A stretch of DNA of 64,000 nucleotides, taken from positions 17,575,900-17,639,899 of the forward strand of contig NC_065405.1 of assembly GCF_024362695.1 (NCBI RefSeq), written 5' to 3'. This DNA comes from Pectinophora gossypiella. Lineage: Eukaryota > Arthropoda > Insecta > Lepidoptera > Gelechiidae. A program made the position numbers and the translations under genes. Below, piece by piece: positions 31,182 to 42,585 of this stretch. Under the pieces are notes generated by a model. That model saw only the letters and a program-made list of their open reading frames with translations, had not been told where the DNA came from and did not search any database. Position 1 is the first letter of the stretch; each line of letters starts with the position of its first letter.

Positions 31182-34100
31182 AGCATTCGCGGAGAACCGT
31201 TATTCTGTGGTAAGTGATCTACTCCTGCATAAACAACACATATTTTTGTCTGCGTTCCCCAAAGCACCTTAATTATTTACGTAACATGTAGCATACACGT
31301 AATAAAAGACGAAGTTTAAACGAAGCAAAATTAGGAGAATTCGAGAGAGGATGTTAATTGCAAAGTAGAATTACCTTCAAACAACTTTCCCAGCTTAAAA
31401 TGGCGTGCGAGGCTTGTTTTTGAGAAATAAGACCCTTTGTTCCCCTTAAAATAACACCCTATTACGTGTAAATAGTACTTAGTTTCTCGGAAGTAAGCGG
31501 GAAAGTTGAAAATGCTTGTTTAGGTAATTAGTACAGCAAGTATATTTATTTTAATCAAGCAACAATATGGGCCGTGATAGCCCAATTGGACAAACGCTTG
31601 ACTCTCACTGTAAGTTCGCAGGTTCGATTCCAGGGGCTTCGAAATCGTTTTTCGAATTCATTTTTGTATCGTAAATAATTATCACGTGCTCAGCAGTGAC
31701 GGAAGACATCGTGAGGAATCCCACATGCCCGAGAAAATGCATTTCAGAGGTATGTGACCTAACCTGTATTTAGCTGGATTTCACTTTGCGAGTTCGAAGG
31801 TCAGACAGGCAGTCGCTTGTGTTAAAAACCGGACTTCTCAAATCCTCAGGTTAGGTAAACGGAGCTCGGTGGCGCAGCGGTAAACGCGCTCAGTCTGCGA
31901 TTGTTGAAGTTAAGCAACTTTCGCAAAGGCCGGTCATAGGATGGGTGACCACAAAAAAAAATCATCTCGAGCTCCTCCGTGCTTCGGAAGGCCAGGTAAG
32001 CCGTTGGTCCCGGTTGCATTAGCAGTCGTTAATAACCATCAATCCGCACTGGGCCCGCGTGATAGTTTAAGGCCCGATCTTCCTAAACATCCATAGGGAA
32101 GGCCCGTGCCTACGTGGGGACGTTAATGGGCTGGTGATGATGAGGTAAGCGGACGCTGTGAAAAACGCGATAATGCTAGGGAGATGATGTTGACATCTTG
32201 GTTTTCTTCTTGTCGTTTCAATGGCATTTAGATATTTTCAGCCCAGTATTCTGCCCCTCAGTCAGCATTTTGGTTTTGTAATGACACTTTAAGAATTTAC
32301 ATAAAACCGAATCTGTAGCCGGCCTGAGTCGGGTACTTGCCGTACCATCAGTATGCCATTACAGTACAAAAAAAACCGGACCTGCCAAATCTTCAGTTTT
32401 CTTAGCGGACCTTGTGAAAAACGGGATAAATCAGGCAGAAATATGGCCTATACAATAAAGAAGGTGAAAGTAGCTAGGCATAATATAAAGAAATAACATT
32501 CGTTCTATACGAAGAACGGTATCGCACTAAACTCAAACAAGAGAGAAACTATTTATTATAACAGGACGCAACACACAACTTGTGGCTCTCCCCACCTCAG
32601 TGGGAATGAGGGTGTGATTTTACGTTTGTAGGTAAATGCAACGTTTGCAGAGACGAAGATGGGAGCCATCGGTACGGCAATGCAGGACGGAAGGGGCAAG
32701 TCACAGGGACTGTAATCTGGAACCTGACAGAGGGCAGCAGTAACTGTCAGTACTATTCAGAGGCGGAGGACAGGAGTCTTAGTATTGCTTTGTAATAGAC
32801 TACTCTGGGCGCCACCCCACTTGCGTCAGACAGAGTACTGCGGGGCGGAAGGCAAAAGGGAAACCACTGCTTTTTTTTCCCTAAAAAAGTAGCATGGAAA
32901 ATGCTACACCGACAAGAGCGTGGCGTAAATGGGAAACATCACAACATCCTGTATTAGCAGCGTAAGACCGGCTTATTGACTAGCGGTTGCAAGCCGCGGC
33001 AAATGCCTACTGCCAGTCGATGTGTGATTTCTATTTGCTACCTGTTTCTATTATAACTAAATAAGCACCAAAGTGGTAAAGATTTGCTTGTGTTACTTTG
33101 AATGTGATAATGGGAAAGCGTGCTATTAAAGTAACCTATGCCGAAGAAGACAAACTTATGTTCGTAAACCAATGTATATGTCATTTATGAAGTGTTATAA
33201 ATAAATAAAAAAAAAACATTTACCTAGAACTTACACAAAATGACATTTAAAAAATAAAAGCCTTAAAAAAGAACACTTAAAATTACGAAGGCAACAAACC
33301 AAAAAAGAAACATGAAATAAGCTAACTTGCATAAAATTTCAAACCGAAATTTAGATAAAAGTGTCTCTAATCGCAACAGCTTTCTCCGCAACAAGCTAAA
33401 AATAATATAACCCTGCAAAAAGTGGGAAAAAGCAAAACAAATTTACTGGCTGGGAGTGAGATAAGAGAGCTAGTGATGGCCGAGAGTTATGATTCGATTA
33501 TTTTATACTATTTTTTTCTGTGTTCATTTCTATTTTTTAATTATCAGGGGTAAACTTGGTCAAGGTCAATTTAACATTTTTGAATTTACGTATTTTAGCT
33601 AGGTATTTTAGCTAAGGATAAACAAAAATAAATCAATGTAGGTATAAATTACAAATAATAAGTAGTAGTTATTTAATAACTAGAGGAACACATTTAATAC
33701 CAGGCATTTTTGTCACTTAGCTGATCATTCATTTTATAATAAATAAATAAAATTATGTCGCATTTTTTATTATTTTTTAGATAATCATGAATTAATTTTA
33801 TAATAAGTCTTGTTACATAATATCATAAGCTTAGAATTTATTTTCTGGCATATTTAAGATGTCGTTGTCGAGATATGGAAAGAAAATTACAAATAATAAT
33901 AAAGGGTATCTAAATTCTTTAATATAATAGTTACAATGTTAATAAAATATAAGACATGGTCAAATTAAATACCTACACAAAACAAAGATATAGTAAACCA
34001 TATCAGTGAAAAATCCCTCCAGAAAGCGAGCCCCGCCCGAACGTACCCATTATGCTTGCAGCGGTTGCCTCTCTGGACCGCAAGTGAAGTACGCTGCGCA

Positions 34101-34391
34101 AGGAAAAACTAGCTCGAGGATCTCCACCTCCAACTCTTATACGGCGTCCGACATCACGCACCAAAGCTAAAAAAGATAAAGGGTATTAGTCTGAACATAT
34201 TGCGCCATAACCCGCTGCTGGCCACGTCGGCGGCGCGCACTGTGGCGCGCACACACTCGCCACTCCTCCGTGCCGTGCACATGCTTAATGCACTCCTTGC
34301 ATCAGCACCAGAGTGTGACCTGTTTGTGAGTGAGTGGACGTATGTGTGTCGCGAGTGTCTGAGGTTCTGCGAGATGATGAATGATGCGTGA
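31182..34391 (+). CDS. C-terminal exons of an unrecognised protein (gene 1)
   Basis: Two exons are well supported: 34022-34083 (acceptor ccctccag, donor GTGAAG) and 34190-34391 (acceptor tattag, stop TGA), separated by a 106-bp intron. Across the join the frame is continuous: EPRPNVPIMLAAVASLDR, then LNILRHNPLLATSAARTVAR, and the end VCRECLRFCEMMNDA. The sequence is helical and Leu/Ala-rich, with four Cys near the end and GC-rich codon third positions unlike the flanking DNA. An AATAAA lies 80 bases past the stop. A third, weaker exon may end at 31209 (perfect donor GTAAGT, encoding SIRGEPLFC); its phase fits the next exon. Its acceptor at 31181 touches the M1 MITE end. Further upstream exons were not found. 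Family unknown. Confidence 0.6.
31566..32190 (+). mobile_element. SINE-4, full length, carrying a nested SINE-5S
   Basis: Head GGGCCGTGATAGCCCAATTGG with A box and B box (GGTTCGATTCC) at 31570-31636; middle 'attatcacgtgctcagcagt'; tail 'aggtcagacaggcagtcgct', resuming at 32149 after the nested SINE and ending 'cgataatgctagggagatga'. This is the most complete SINE-4 in the window. A further SINE-4 tail piece lies near 32375-32430. Confidence 0.82.
31859..32142 (+). mobile_element. SINE-5S, full length, nested in SINE-4
   Basis: Inserted in the SINE-4 tail, with aggtaa on both sides (31853-31858 and 32143-32148). On the plus strand the head reads GAGCTCGGTGGCGCAGCGG, then GAAGTTAAGCAAC and GGTCATAGGATGGGTGACC, the parts that resemble the internal promoter region of 5S rRNA, followed by A9, the shared core and the CGTGGGGACGTTAATGGGCT tail. 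Confidence 0.87.
32575..33040 (+). repeat. Unclassified repeat mosaic
   Basis: Starts with 'acttgtggctctccccacct', a widespread motif also at 28150 and (inverted) 38340. A stretch then resembles LINE untranslated sequence ('ggcaaaagggaaaccactgc'), with a LINE-C-like piece 'ggaaaatgctacaccgacaa' near 32896. No open frame. Confidence 0.45.
33041..33552. other. A-rich stretch without a supported gene
   Basis: Many short A runs; no ORF or recognised repeat. It would be intronic if gene 1 extends upstream to 31182. Confidence 0.4.
33553..33850 (-). mobile_element. LINE-A 3' end, degraded copy
   Basis: The minus strand matches the LINE-A tail in pieces ('ggtcaaggtcaatttaac', 'gaggaacacatttaatacca'). 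Internal deletions and AT expansion are present, and the terminal repeat is lost. Confidence 0.6.
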
Positions 34392-34468
34392 AAATTAAAT
34401 ATGTTTTTATATTATTTACACCTAAGTTTCATATGTCTAATTATATTATTGTTTATATTGAAAGTTTC

Positions 34469-34474
34469 AATAAA
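34469..34474 (+). promoter_or_regulatory. Polyadenylation signal of gene 1
   Basis: AATAAA, 78 bases beyond the TGA of gene 1, inside an otherwise unremarkable AT-rich 3' region. Its position supports 34190-34391 as a terminal exon. Confidence 0.6.
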
Positions 34475-35241
34475 ATTATTCCTAATTGGACTAGTCAGGA
34501 CTAGGAATATGTAGTTAGGACTATGTTCAGACTAACTGTACCTATGGATACATCCATCACCGAGTCGAGAGTCTGAAGTGGATATGATATGGTTGCTTTA
34601 CCATAATCATCGTCTCTTGTGTGTTGTGCGAACGCCGGTGTCAAGGTTACTATTTTCAGTCGTTATAATCAAGACAATAAACAGAAGAAGGTGTTTGTTC
34701 TTTTTTTTGTAGATTTTTTTATGTTATCATACAACTTACAGCTTTTCGGTTCGGATATATTTTGGACAATCGAATCCCATCCCTAGCACTGTAACGTTTT
34801 TTGTCACGTTCATGATAAATTATATAATATCTGTCTGTCTGTGTAATGGTTTCTCTCATAACATTATAACATAACATTATTCCAAATATTGTCTCAAGCT
34901 AGTGGTATTTTGTGGCACTCGCTTTTTGTCGGTGCTGTGATTTCGTGGTTAAAGCCTCTGTATGTGCTAGGTTCGATTCCAGGTGGAGACACTGTCAAAA
35001 TTACTCTGTGAAACCGTTCTTAATTTAATAGATTACAAAAATAAGATGATCATCTATTACAGTGGGCACGTTGGCAATTTGGTTTGTGAAGTGTGAGTCC
35101 TTAGTTCATCTTGAAATTGTACCTAATTGTACTTCTGACTAACCCAATTGGGAATATAGTCGTGAGCAAACTACCTATTTCTCCCATCAGGTGTCGCTAG
35201 TTGAGTGTTCTTTAATTTTGACAGTTCCCCATACTATTTGC

Positions 35242-35279
35242 CCAGCAGTGGGATCTTGTAGGCAAGATCCCACTGCTGG
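35242..35279. repeat. Perfect 16-bp hairpin made of a LINE/SINE tail motif
   Basis: ccagcagtgggatctt (35242-35257), a 6-base loop gtaggc, and its exact reverse complement (35264-35279). The arm is the RTE/SINE tail motif, so two tails lie head to head. Confidence 0.85.
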
Positions 35280-35502
35280 AGATTGTTAAAACAAGAAGAA
35301 GAAGAGAGATTATTATTAAAACTTTTTTTCACGTCTAACCTAGGCCATTAAATTCACTCCAAAAGTCACAATGACATCAAAAATGGAATGTCAACAATTT
35401 GTCACATCAGTCATCAAAATCAAAATTTGACCAGTGAAACGTAACAAAAATAGATTTATTTGTACATTTATTATGATTTGATTTTTATTTACATTTGAGA
35501 AA

Positions 35503-38500
35503 ATGGGCGAGTTATGTCCAAGAAAATGTTGTCCACTTCTTCGTGGGTTGGTTAGTTAACATTTTTGTATAGATTTTTCTGTGGTTTGATCACTTTAATA
35601 ACCCTGATAATTTCCAAATAAAACCTTACCTGTTAATTAAAATAAACGTAAATATTACGTACTAGCCTACTAGTTGCAAAACAAATTCGATTTCGTAAAA
35701 AATATACATATATTATTTTATTCTCAAGCGATCTCGTAGCTAACTACGAGAAATGCTACGATAGTGCTACGAGCCGTAGATAAAGCTACGACAAGCAAAT
35801 CTAGCTCAAAAACTAAAACCAAATTGCATCAGTATCACATTACGGGTCTGTTTCGCTATTTGCTGATAAAGTGTCTGATTGCTTATCTGCTGAATAATGG
35901 TCTGGTATAATGCAAAACTTTAGTACCATATCACATTAACTTGTTTGCCAAATTAAACTAAGTCTCACTTAAATCACAAATAATTGACAGAATTCTAAAT
36001 GTATTGATATACTTCGCGAAATAAGTTCCAGTAGGCGATTAGACAGTTATCAGGAAGTGGTAAAACAGGTTCAAAATATATTTTGTAGCATGACAAAAAT
36101 ACAAACACAAGCAGTATACAAATAATCAAGAAAAACAAACCCAAGTCCCGTTTCACTGGTCAAATATTATCAAAAATAAAGTCGTTAAAACGCAACAGTA
36201 AAGTAATGATATCATTAGAAGGTAAAAGCTGTACTTACTTATTATACTTTTTCTTACTTTATTCACTTTGTCTGCACGGGTAGCGTTATCGCGCGCGATG
36301 CCATAAGTGTCGCGTGTGACGTAGCGAATGATACCTCCGCAGATAAACGTCGGCTAATTCGCACTGCGTGCTATGAACCCGATTGACTCGAATAGGATTC
36401 GACTCCGTGACTGCTGTCCACAATGTCTGTATTCCCAATTACACCACTGGGTTCTCATCCTACCCGAGCGAACAGTCTAGAGTGGCCTTCCAAATAAACA
36501 AATACGCATGAGGTGAACAGCCAAGCAAATCTGAATCCGATTATCAAATAATTCGAGTGAACTTTTCTTGGCTGTCAACTACTTATCGAGTGTATAAGCC
36601 ACCGCTTTAGTTTTTATTTTAGAGGTCTTCTTCTTCTATCGTGTGGGTTGTGAGGTGGAGTACCAACCTCATCACCCCTGGTGTTAGGGTTACTATTGCC
36701 AAAGGCCCCTGACATGGCTCCTGGTAACGACTACTTACTTACATCAGTAAGTAGTAACCGAGACCAACGGCTTAACGTGCCTTCCGAAGCACGTATTTTA
36801 GAGGTAGAAAGACTGATAACATAATAAGAGAATTCGCAGCCACCTCTAATATTCCTAAGACGGACATATTACAATGGCGACAGGTTAATCAGTCTGGATG
36901 GAAGCGACAAATACGAAGGGACAAATTCAAAATTTATTAAACCACTCCCTTTTGGTTGCAGAAGGACGCGTGATGAGCAAAAGGCTCGTCAAATCATTGT
37001 TTTTCGCAACGCAAATGGTGGACCAGGTGGCTAGCGAGATGTATGAACCAGACGCCGTAAGGTGGCAGGCGAACATTCTGGGACATTCTGTACGTTCTTT
37101 TCCCTAAATAAATATAAGCTCACGCCTTTAGTCGTTCCCAATTGGGATTGTCAGGGGTTACGAAGTACCCACTATTTCACAGAGCTTTGTTAGACGTACG
37201 TGACAGGTGGCGAAGCGTATTGCCGTGTTTTTCTAAGTTTGTTTTGTTTTTCAAAATTCTTTACTGGTAATAATTATAAATGTTGACTCACAAAACAAAG
37301 TGAGAAACAAAACATCAATTTAAATTAAAACGGTTTCAGGCTAGGTAACCTTTAAAAAACTTATAAAAGAAAGTTTTTATAAGTAAGATACCGTAGTATC
37401 TTTTTTTTTACGATCTTTATTTTCCGGTCACAAATTTATTTATTCATTTACAGGAACATGCATAAAAATTTAAATAAGTACTTTTGTAAATATTTTTTTG
37501 TAAATAAATACTGCGGGCTTAGCACCGCAAGCGCGCGACTGTTTCTCGCCTCTACTTTTAAAAGCTCATAAAAGAGTGGTTCCTTATTTAAGAACATATT
37601 CTATGAATTTAATCAATTTCTTTGCTATAATAATGTATACACTTAATTAATGTACTTACCAATAACATGTAGCTTACGTTAGCAATAAAGATTTGTATTT
37701 GTAAGATTTTCTAAAGGATAGTATTTTCCGGCAGCTTAAAGGGGGTTGCCAGTTTTTTTTTTGGCCAACACCATTCAATACGACAACATTGCCATCATTT
37801 GATCCCCCCACTGTCAAAGAATAATACTACGTATAGAAAGGACACCCCCTGCCCCGCTCCGCACCAATGCATATCGGTGCCGAGATAAATTTACCTCACA
37901 CAAGGTTTGGAAAGCGTTCAAATAATACAGTACTAAACGTGCGGTGTTCGTTTCAACATCCTCATTAAGTTGACTCGCAAAATAATTTTGTAATGAAGTG
38001 CGTATTCGCAAGCGCCATTAATCATTAATCCCCGCTAAACGAACGTTCGCGATAACTAAGTACTTACCATCCTTAAAACTCGCATTCATTTCTATCAACC
38101 ATACAAATTACTTTTTTACAAAAAAGTACAATTCAGTTCAACCAGTGAAATGGCTTCAAATGTTTAGCAATTTTAATACCATAGAGTAAATAATTTATTT
38201 ATTTATTTATTTGGTTATAACATAACTACGTAAAGAATATAATTATGGACTCTCTATTTGCCGCTAAACGCGCACAACTGGAGCGCCGTCACTAGAATTA
38301 TACACATACATTCATACATACATAAACTCACGCCCGTAATCCCAAATAGGGTGGGCAGAGCCACAAGTAACACACTAGAAACACTAGAGCGCAAAAACAC
38401 TAGAGCACAAACACACACACACACGAACACACACACACGAACACACACACACTAGAATTATACTTATTGCCATATGCAAGATTATACGGTTAGCGACATC

Positions 38501-41500
38501 TAGTTACTCCATGGCGAAATAGAGTAATAATAAAGGTGCTACGGTCCCTACCCATACTACGTACAAAATAGAGCGTCGAGAAATATGAAATGTATGAAAG
38601 TGACCAGACATACTAATACTTGAAGTATAATGTGATACTGCAGCAAATAATTGACTATTTCACGGACGTTAAGTTAATATTAATTAACAGATATAACCAA
38701 GCTCGTAACCATTGAAGCGACTCAGTCGAAAGGTAAATTGGATCCACCGTTGGTGCCTGATTCTGAATATGAATAATATGCTTGAATGTCAGCTCATCGT
38801 CATATAATAAATTACTGTTATAGAATATTAAAATAATAGAGAATATAAATTAAACACTCTTAAATTAAATAATGGTCCACCCAATTAAATAATGCTTGAC
38901 TTTTCGGGTGGACAGCCTGCAACCACTTTTGGTGCTTTTGGTGAACCATAGGTGATCTACTACGGCTCACATCCATAGCCCATAAACGGACTCAATCCTT
39001 CTGTCGGCGTTACCGACACGTCCGGGGAGATAAGCAGCTGAACACGTTCTAAGTTTTGTTTTTTATTCGCTTCAAGCTGGACTGCTTTGAAGTAAAACAC
39101 TTCTCATAAAAAAAAACGAAATACCTCGCAAGTTTGTTATGTACAAAAAAGCAGAAAAATAAATGTAATATACTATTAGGAATAAAACATACATAAACTG
39201 CCTATATACGTCCCACTGCTGGGCACAGGCCTCCCCTCAATCAACTGGAGGGGGTATGGAGCATACTCCACCACGCTGCTCCACTGCGGGTTGGTGGAGG
39301 TGTTTTTACGGCTAATAGCCGGGACCAACGGCTTAACGTGCCTTCCTAAGCACGGAATAAAACATATTAAATAATAAATAAATATATCTTTATTTCATGC
39401 TCAGACCCATAGAATTACAATTAAAATGATAAAGAAAATAAAAGATACAGTAAAACTGTAAAAATAAAACAAAATTGCAAATTTAAAACTAAAATACCTA
39501 CTCAACTGTAAATTTCAAATTACAAGATTATCATTGTAAAAATCAGCTTCAAAATGTTAAATGACATTAAAATTGATATTTCAACGTTATTAATGGTCCA
39601 AATTCACATTTAAAATCGCACCAAACTCGTGTTTTGTTTAAGTAATTCGGATTTTTAGTTATGACAAGTATATATACTTACTTTACAACCTTAAATATGT
39701 TTCAGTTTAGCGTGACCCGCGCCGGCGGCGGCTGCTTGAACCATGGCGAGGGCAACACAAACTTTATTAATACCGTCAAGTCATGGCTTCGGGCGCATGA
39801 GGAGGCCCAGGTACTGGACGCATATATTCATAGCTATATGTATGCTAGTCAGAGTGTGTGTGAGTGGCTGTGTTCGTGACAGCGGTCAGCAATCAATCTT
39901 ATCTTACTTTACGGGCCCATTGCTAAGCAAAGGCCTCCCCTTCTTCTTCAGCGAATTATCACCAAAATTAAAACACATAATAACGGGTTCTTACCGCGTT
40001 TAAAGTAGGGATATGAGACTCCCGATATTTCGACACTGTGTCACTGTGTCGCCGTGTGTGTGACTGTGTGTGTGTTATGTGTTTTAATTATGATAATAAC
40101 CGCGTAAACTTAAAACAATGAATTATCAGCAATCTGAACGGTGAGCATTAGCTACCCACCAAATCATCCTTTTTCAAGCGACTTCAAAATTAGGCTGCTT
40201 TTATCTAGCCTAATCGATTCCATATATTTAGGGAACGCATATATTTAGGGAAGGGCTTTCCCTTCCCTTGATTTTTCCACTCCTCTCGACTTTGCGCGAT
40301 CTCTGGCCAATCCCTTCGATATGCATTGAGGTCGTCACACCATCTATTACTACTACTTTTTTTGCTTTTTTATGTAGAAACACGTTATCGGTACAACAGT
40401 AGTTACTTAGGACGGCCTCTAACACCTGCATAAAATGGGTACAGTCCTATCACAAAACACGATCAGGATACTTTTGGAGCTCGTCGTTATCTGTCTAGGG
40501 GGAATAACAGAAGTCATTTGTTTTCTCTCCAGCGAACATTCCAGAAGCAGAAAAAAAATCAGGATGCTTAAGCCGTTGTGTGGCGCTATTAATTCTTGAA
40601 TAAAAAGAGTGGGTCCGAGTACAGGACTCCGAATATGTCGAGAGTACAAGCGTGATTCAATGTATTGTTTATCCCGAGGGGATAAAATGGCCACATCGAA
40701 GCAATTCATCTTAGAAAGCAATATTGCCATTTGACATTTGTGTGCATTGCGCACTTACTTTTATAAGCGCAAATGTCACTAACTCATCAATTTAAGAGCC
40801 ACGCTCTTGTTGGTGTAGCATTTTCCATTCCAGTCTATCAAAGGCCAATTCCTTGACTTCCCTATAAGACACGACGTTAACCTTTTCTTTAATCTGTTCC
40901 ATGTAAGCTCTTCTTGGTCTTCCCCTTCCTCTCTTTCCTTCTATGATCTTTTCTTCTTCTTGTTTTTAATAAATTCGTCGTTGTCAAATAGCAATATTGC
41001 TTTCTTAGATGAATTGCTTTAATGTGGCCATTTTAACCCCCTTTTCTGTTCCCAGGTAATGATGGCCAGCATCCTGGTGGTGGTGGGGCTGTGGTGGCTG
41101 GTGCGGACGGTGCTGGCGCTGCTCATCAACTTGGTCTGCCCACTCCTGGTGGTTCTGCTGGCAGTGGTAAGCACACCACTCAATGTTACTATGTCAGGTG
41201 CCTAGTCGATCACCTTTATAGATAGTCAGTTGTACCTAATTGCTAATCCTTGAATGGGTCTTTTTTCCAGATATTCTTTGACAACGTTTCTGAAAATTCC
41301 TATTATTTAAGGTTCCACGATCAGTTATTATATTTTATTGAGGAAGAATGAAATGTTTTTTGAAAATCAAATGTGCGAAAATAAAACTTACAATAAAGAA
41401 ATATGTATGAAACAAAAATTGACCAATTTCCTTTCGTGACAAATATTTACAAACACACATAGCATCACGCCTGTATCCCCAAAGGGGCAGGCAGGTTTTT

Positions 41501-42157
41501 ATAGCATACCGACTCCAGCTGTATTTAAGTCCTATGTATTAAAGGAGCCCATTGCCATTAACCGGGCTCAAATCCTGGAAACCGCGTGATTACAATAAAC
41601 ACACACGTGATAAATATTGATACGGCGGGGTGCCGTGGGGTGTATAATTATTTTGTTGTGTTTTGTAAAGTTCAAGAAAAGTGGTCGCAATCACTGAGAA
41701 AACACTTTATTTTTAAGTCACAATCAGTTTGTCACACACTTAGTACTAATAATTCGCGTAAATCTAGCCTAAACAAAATTAAACATTAAATATAGTCGCG
41801 AAATCGAGCCGGTAAAACGCCATAATATTTTCTTAATCTCGCGTCCCTTTTGCGGGGGCGCGGGCGGCGCGGGCTGAGCCGCGTTGTTCCCCGATTGGCC
41901 AATAGATGGCGCCTCGGGTATTATTCGAGTAATATCCCGCGTTACAATATTTAACATTATTGTATACTAAGTCAAGCATGTCTACTTATCTCCCTCTTGG
42001 TCGATTTTTTTATTATTTTATTTACCTTTAACAGCTTTTTTTTCTCCAGGTCTTGGTACCTCAGCTTCGAGCCCCACTGCTGGGGCAAAACTACCCAGCG
42101 TTGGCGAACGTCCTTCACAACATACTGACCAAAATGGCAGAGAACATTAAACAATAG
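35503..42157 (+). CDS. Five-exon small membrane protein, unrecognised (gene 2)
   Basis: Exons: 35503-35542 (ATG in gagaaaATGG; weak donor GTGGGT), 36962-37089, 39706-39810, 41056-41166 and 42050-42157 (TAG). Exons 2-5 have AG acceptors with pyrimidine tracts and GT donors, and all joins keep frame: 2/3, 3/4 and 4/5 fall between codons. The predicted protein is about 163 residues. An amphipathic N-terminal half (SKRLVKSLFFATQMVDQVAS, MYEPDAVRWQANILGHS) is followed by GGGCLNHGEGNTNFINTVKS. About 35 hydrophobic residues come next at 95-128 (ILVVVGLWWLVRTVLALLIN and onward), one long or two short membrane helices, then a C-terminal tail ending LHNILTKMAENIKQ. No family is recognised. Exon 1 is the least certain; another 5' exon could replace it. 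Confidence 0.72.
35925..36012. mobile_element. M1 MITE fragment
   Basis: Only the internal part of M1 ('accatatcacattaactt', 'ctaagtctcact') remains, without termini. It lies in intron 1 of gene 2. Confidence 0.6.
36630..36797 (-). mobile_element. SINE-2 tail-to-core fragment
   Basis: Minus-strand tail 'tcgtgtgggttgtgaggtgg' to core 'cgtgccttccgaagcacg'; the head is absent. It lies in intron 1 of gene 2, about 165 bp before exon 2. Confidence 0.78.
37125..38470. other. Intron 2 of gene 2: repeat pieces and low complexity
   Basis: An inverted family I piece at 37125-37210, T-rich runs near 37400 and 37750, a TTTA run near 38188, and a CA array at 38405-38450. Short ORFs over the CA array are artefacts. 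No additional exon was recognised. Confidence 0.5.
38405..38452. repeat. CA microsatellite
   Basis: ACACAC arrays interrupted by cgaa, flanked by 'acactaga' words that repeat four times nearby (38372-38402). Confidence 0.85.
39193..39355 (-). mobile_element. SINE-3 tail-to-core, truncated
   Basis: Minus-strand 'cctatatacgtcccactgct', the 'ggagcatactccaccacgct' segment, then the core 'ggcttaacgtgccttcc'. The head is missing. It lies in intron 2 of gene 2. Confidence 0.8.
40675..41042. mobile_element. Fold-back MITE (family N) beside a coding exon
   Basis: Left arm 40675-40740 ('aggggataaaatggccacat', 'agaaagcaatattgcc') is matched in inverse by 40983-41042. The interior has been invaded by a LINE-C fragment. 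The right arm ends about 14 bases before the exon 4 start of gene 2, so part of the pyrimidine-rich tract used by that acceptor belongs to the element. A related copy is at 54795-54935. Confidence 0.77.
40787..40985 (-). pseudogene. LINE-C C-terminal fragment inside the MITE
   Basis: Minus-strand pieces of the GKRGRGRPR-type tail and an 'agagcgtggctcttaaa' 3' end. Frameshifted. It is nested in the family N fold-back element. Confidence 0.55.
41600..41960. other. GC-rich segment of intron 4, gene 2
   Basis: Contains 'gattggccaatagatggcgc' and 'gcgggggcgcgggcggcgcg' stretches. It could be a solo LTR or another repeat, but no terminal repeat or target duplication was identified. Confidence 0.35.
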
Positions 42158-42334
42158 ATTTGTTCCAAACAGCTAATTGTAAAGTGACACTGATGTTTCA
42201 ACAATTTATTGCACAATGTACAAGTTTACACAATCATTCCCATAATCTGTGATGCGACATATTAATAGGTAATAATTCATTGAAGTTTGGTGACTTATTT
42301 TCTTGTTTTATTTTATGTATGTCTTTACGTCGAA

Positions 42335-42585
42335 ATTCGGCAGCGCACTGAAGTTAAAGATGTAGGTATACGAATCGCTAGGCTTAAGATGGGCAGGAAC
42401 GGAAGACAGCAGATGGACTCTTGTTACGGAATGGTGGCCAAGAAATGGTATGCGTCATCAGACCACCAGGCCGACGGTCGGGAGGTATGTTTGGAAAGCG
42501 GTGGATGAGACTTGCACAGGACTGGAAAGGATGCCGTGAAAGAGAGGAGGCCTATACCCAGCAGTGAGTGGATAAATAGATGTCT
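42335..42585 (+). pseudogene. LINE 3' end (RTE/Jockey-like tail)
   Basis: The frames read IARLKMGRNGRQQMDSCYG and, after a shift, DWKGCREREEAYTQQ before a stop, matching the usual end of LINE ORF2 proteins. It starts about 180 bases after the gene 2 stop codon. Confidence 0.62.

Noticed and set aside
31905..31955. Possible 5S rRNA gene
   Set aside because: Only part of the 3' half is present, embedded in a SINE, repeated at three other loci.
34022..34169. Alternative frame through 34022-34169 ending TASDITHQS
   Set aside because: Splicing at 34083/34190 gives a longer, more coherent protein in another frame; the read-through frame is less likely.
38254..38455. Thr/His- and Val/Cys-rich ORFs
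   Set aside because: Translations of the CA microsatellite.
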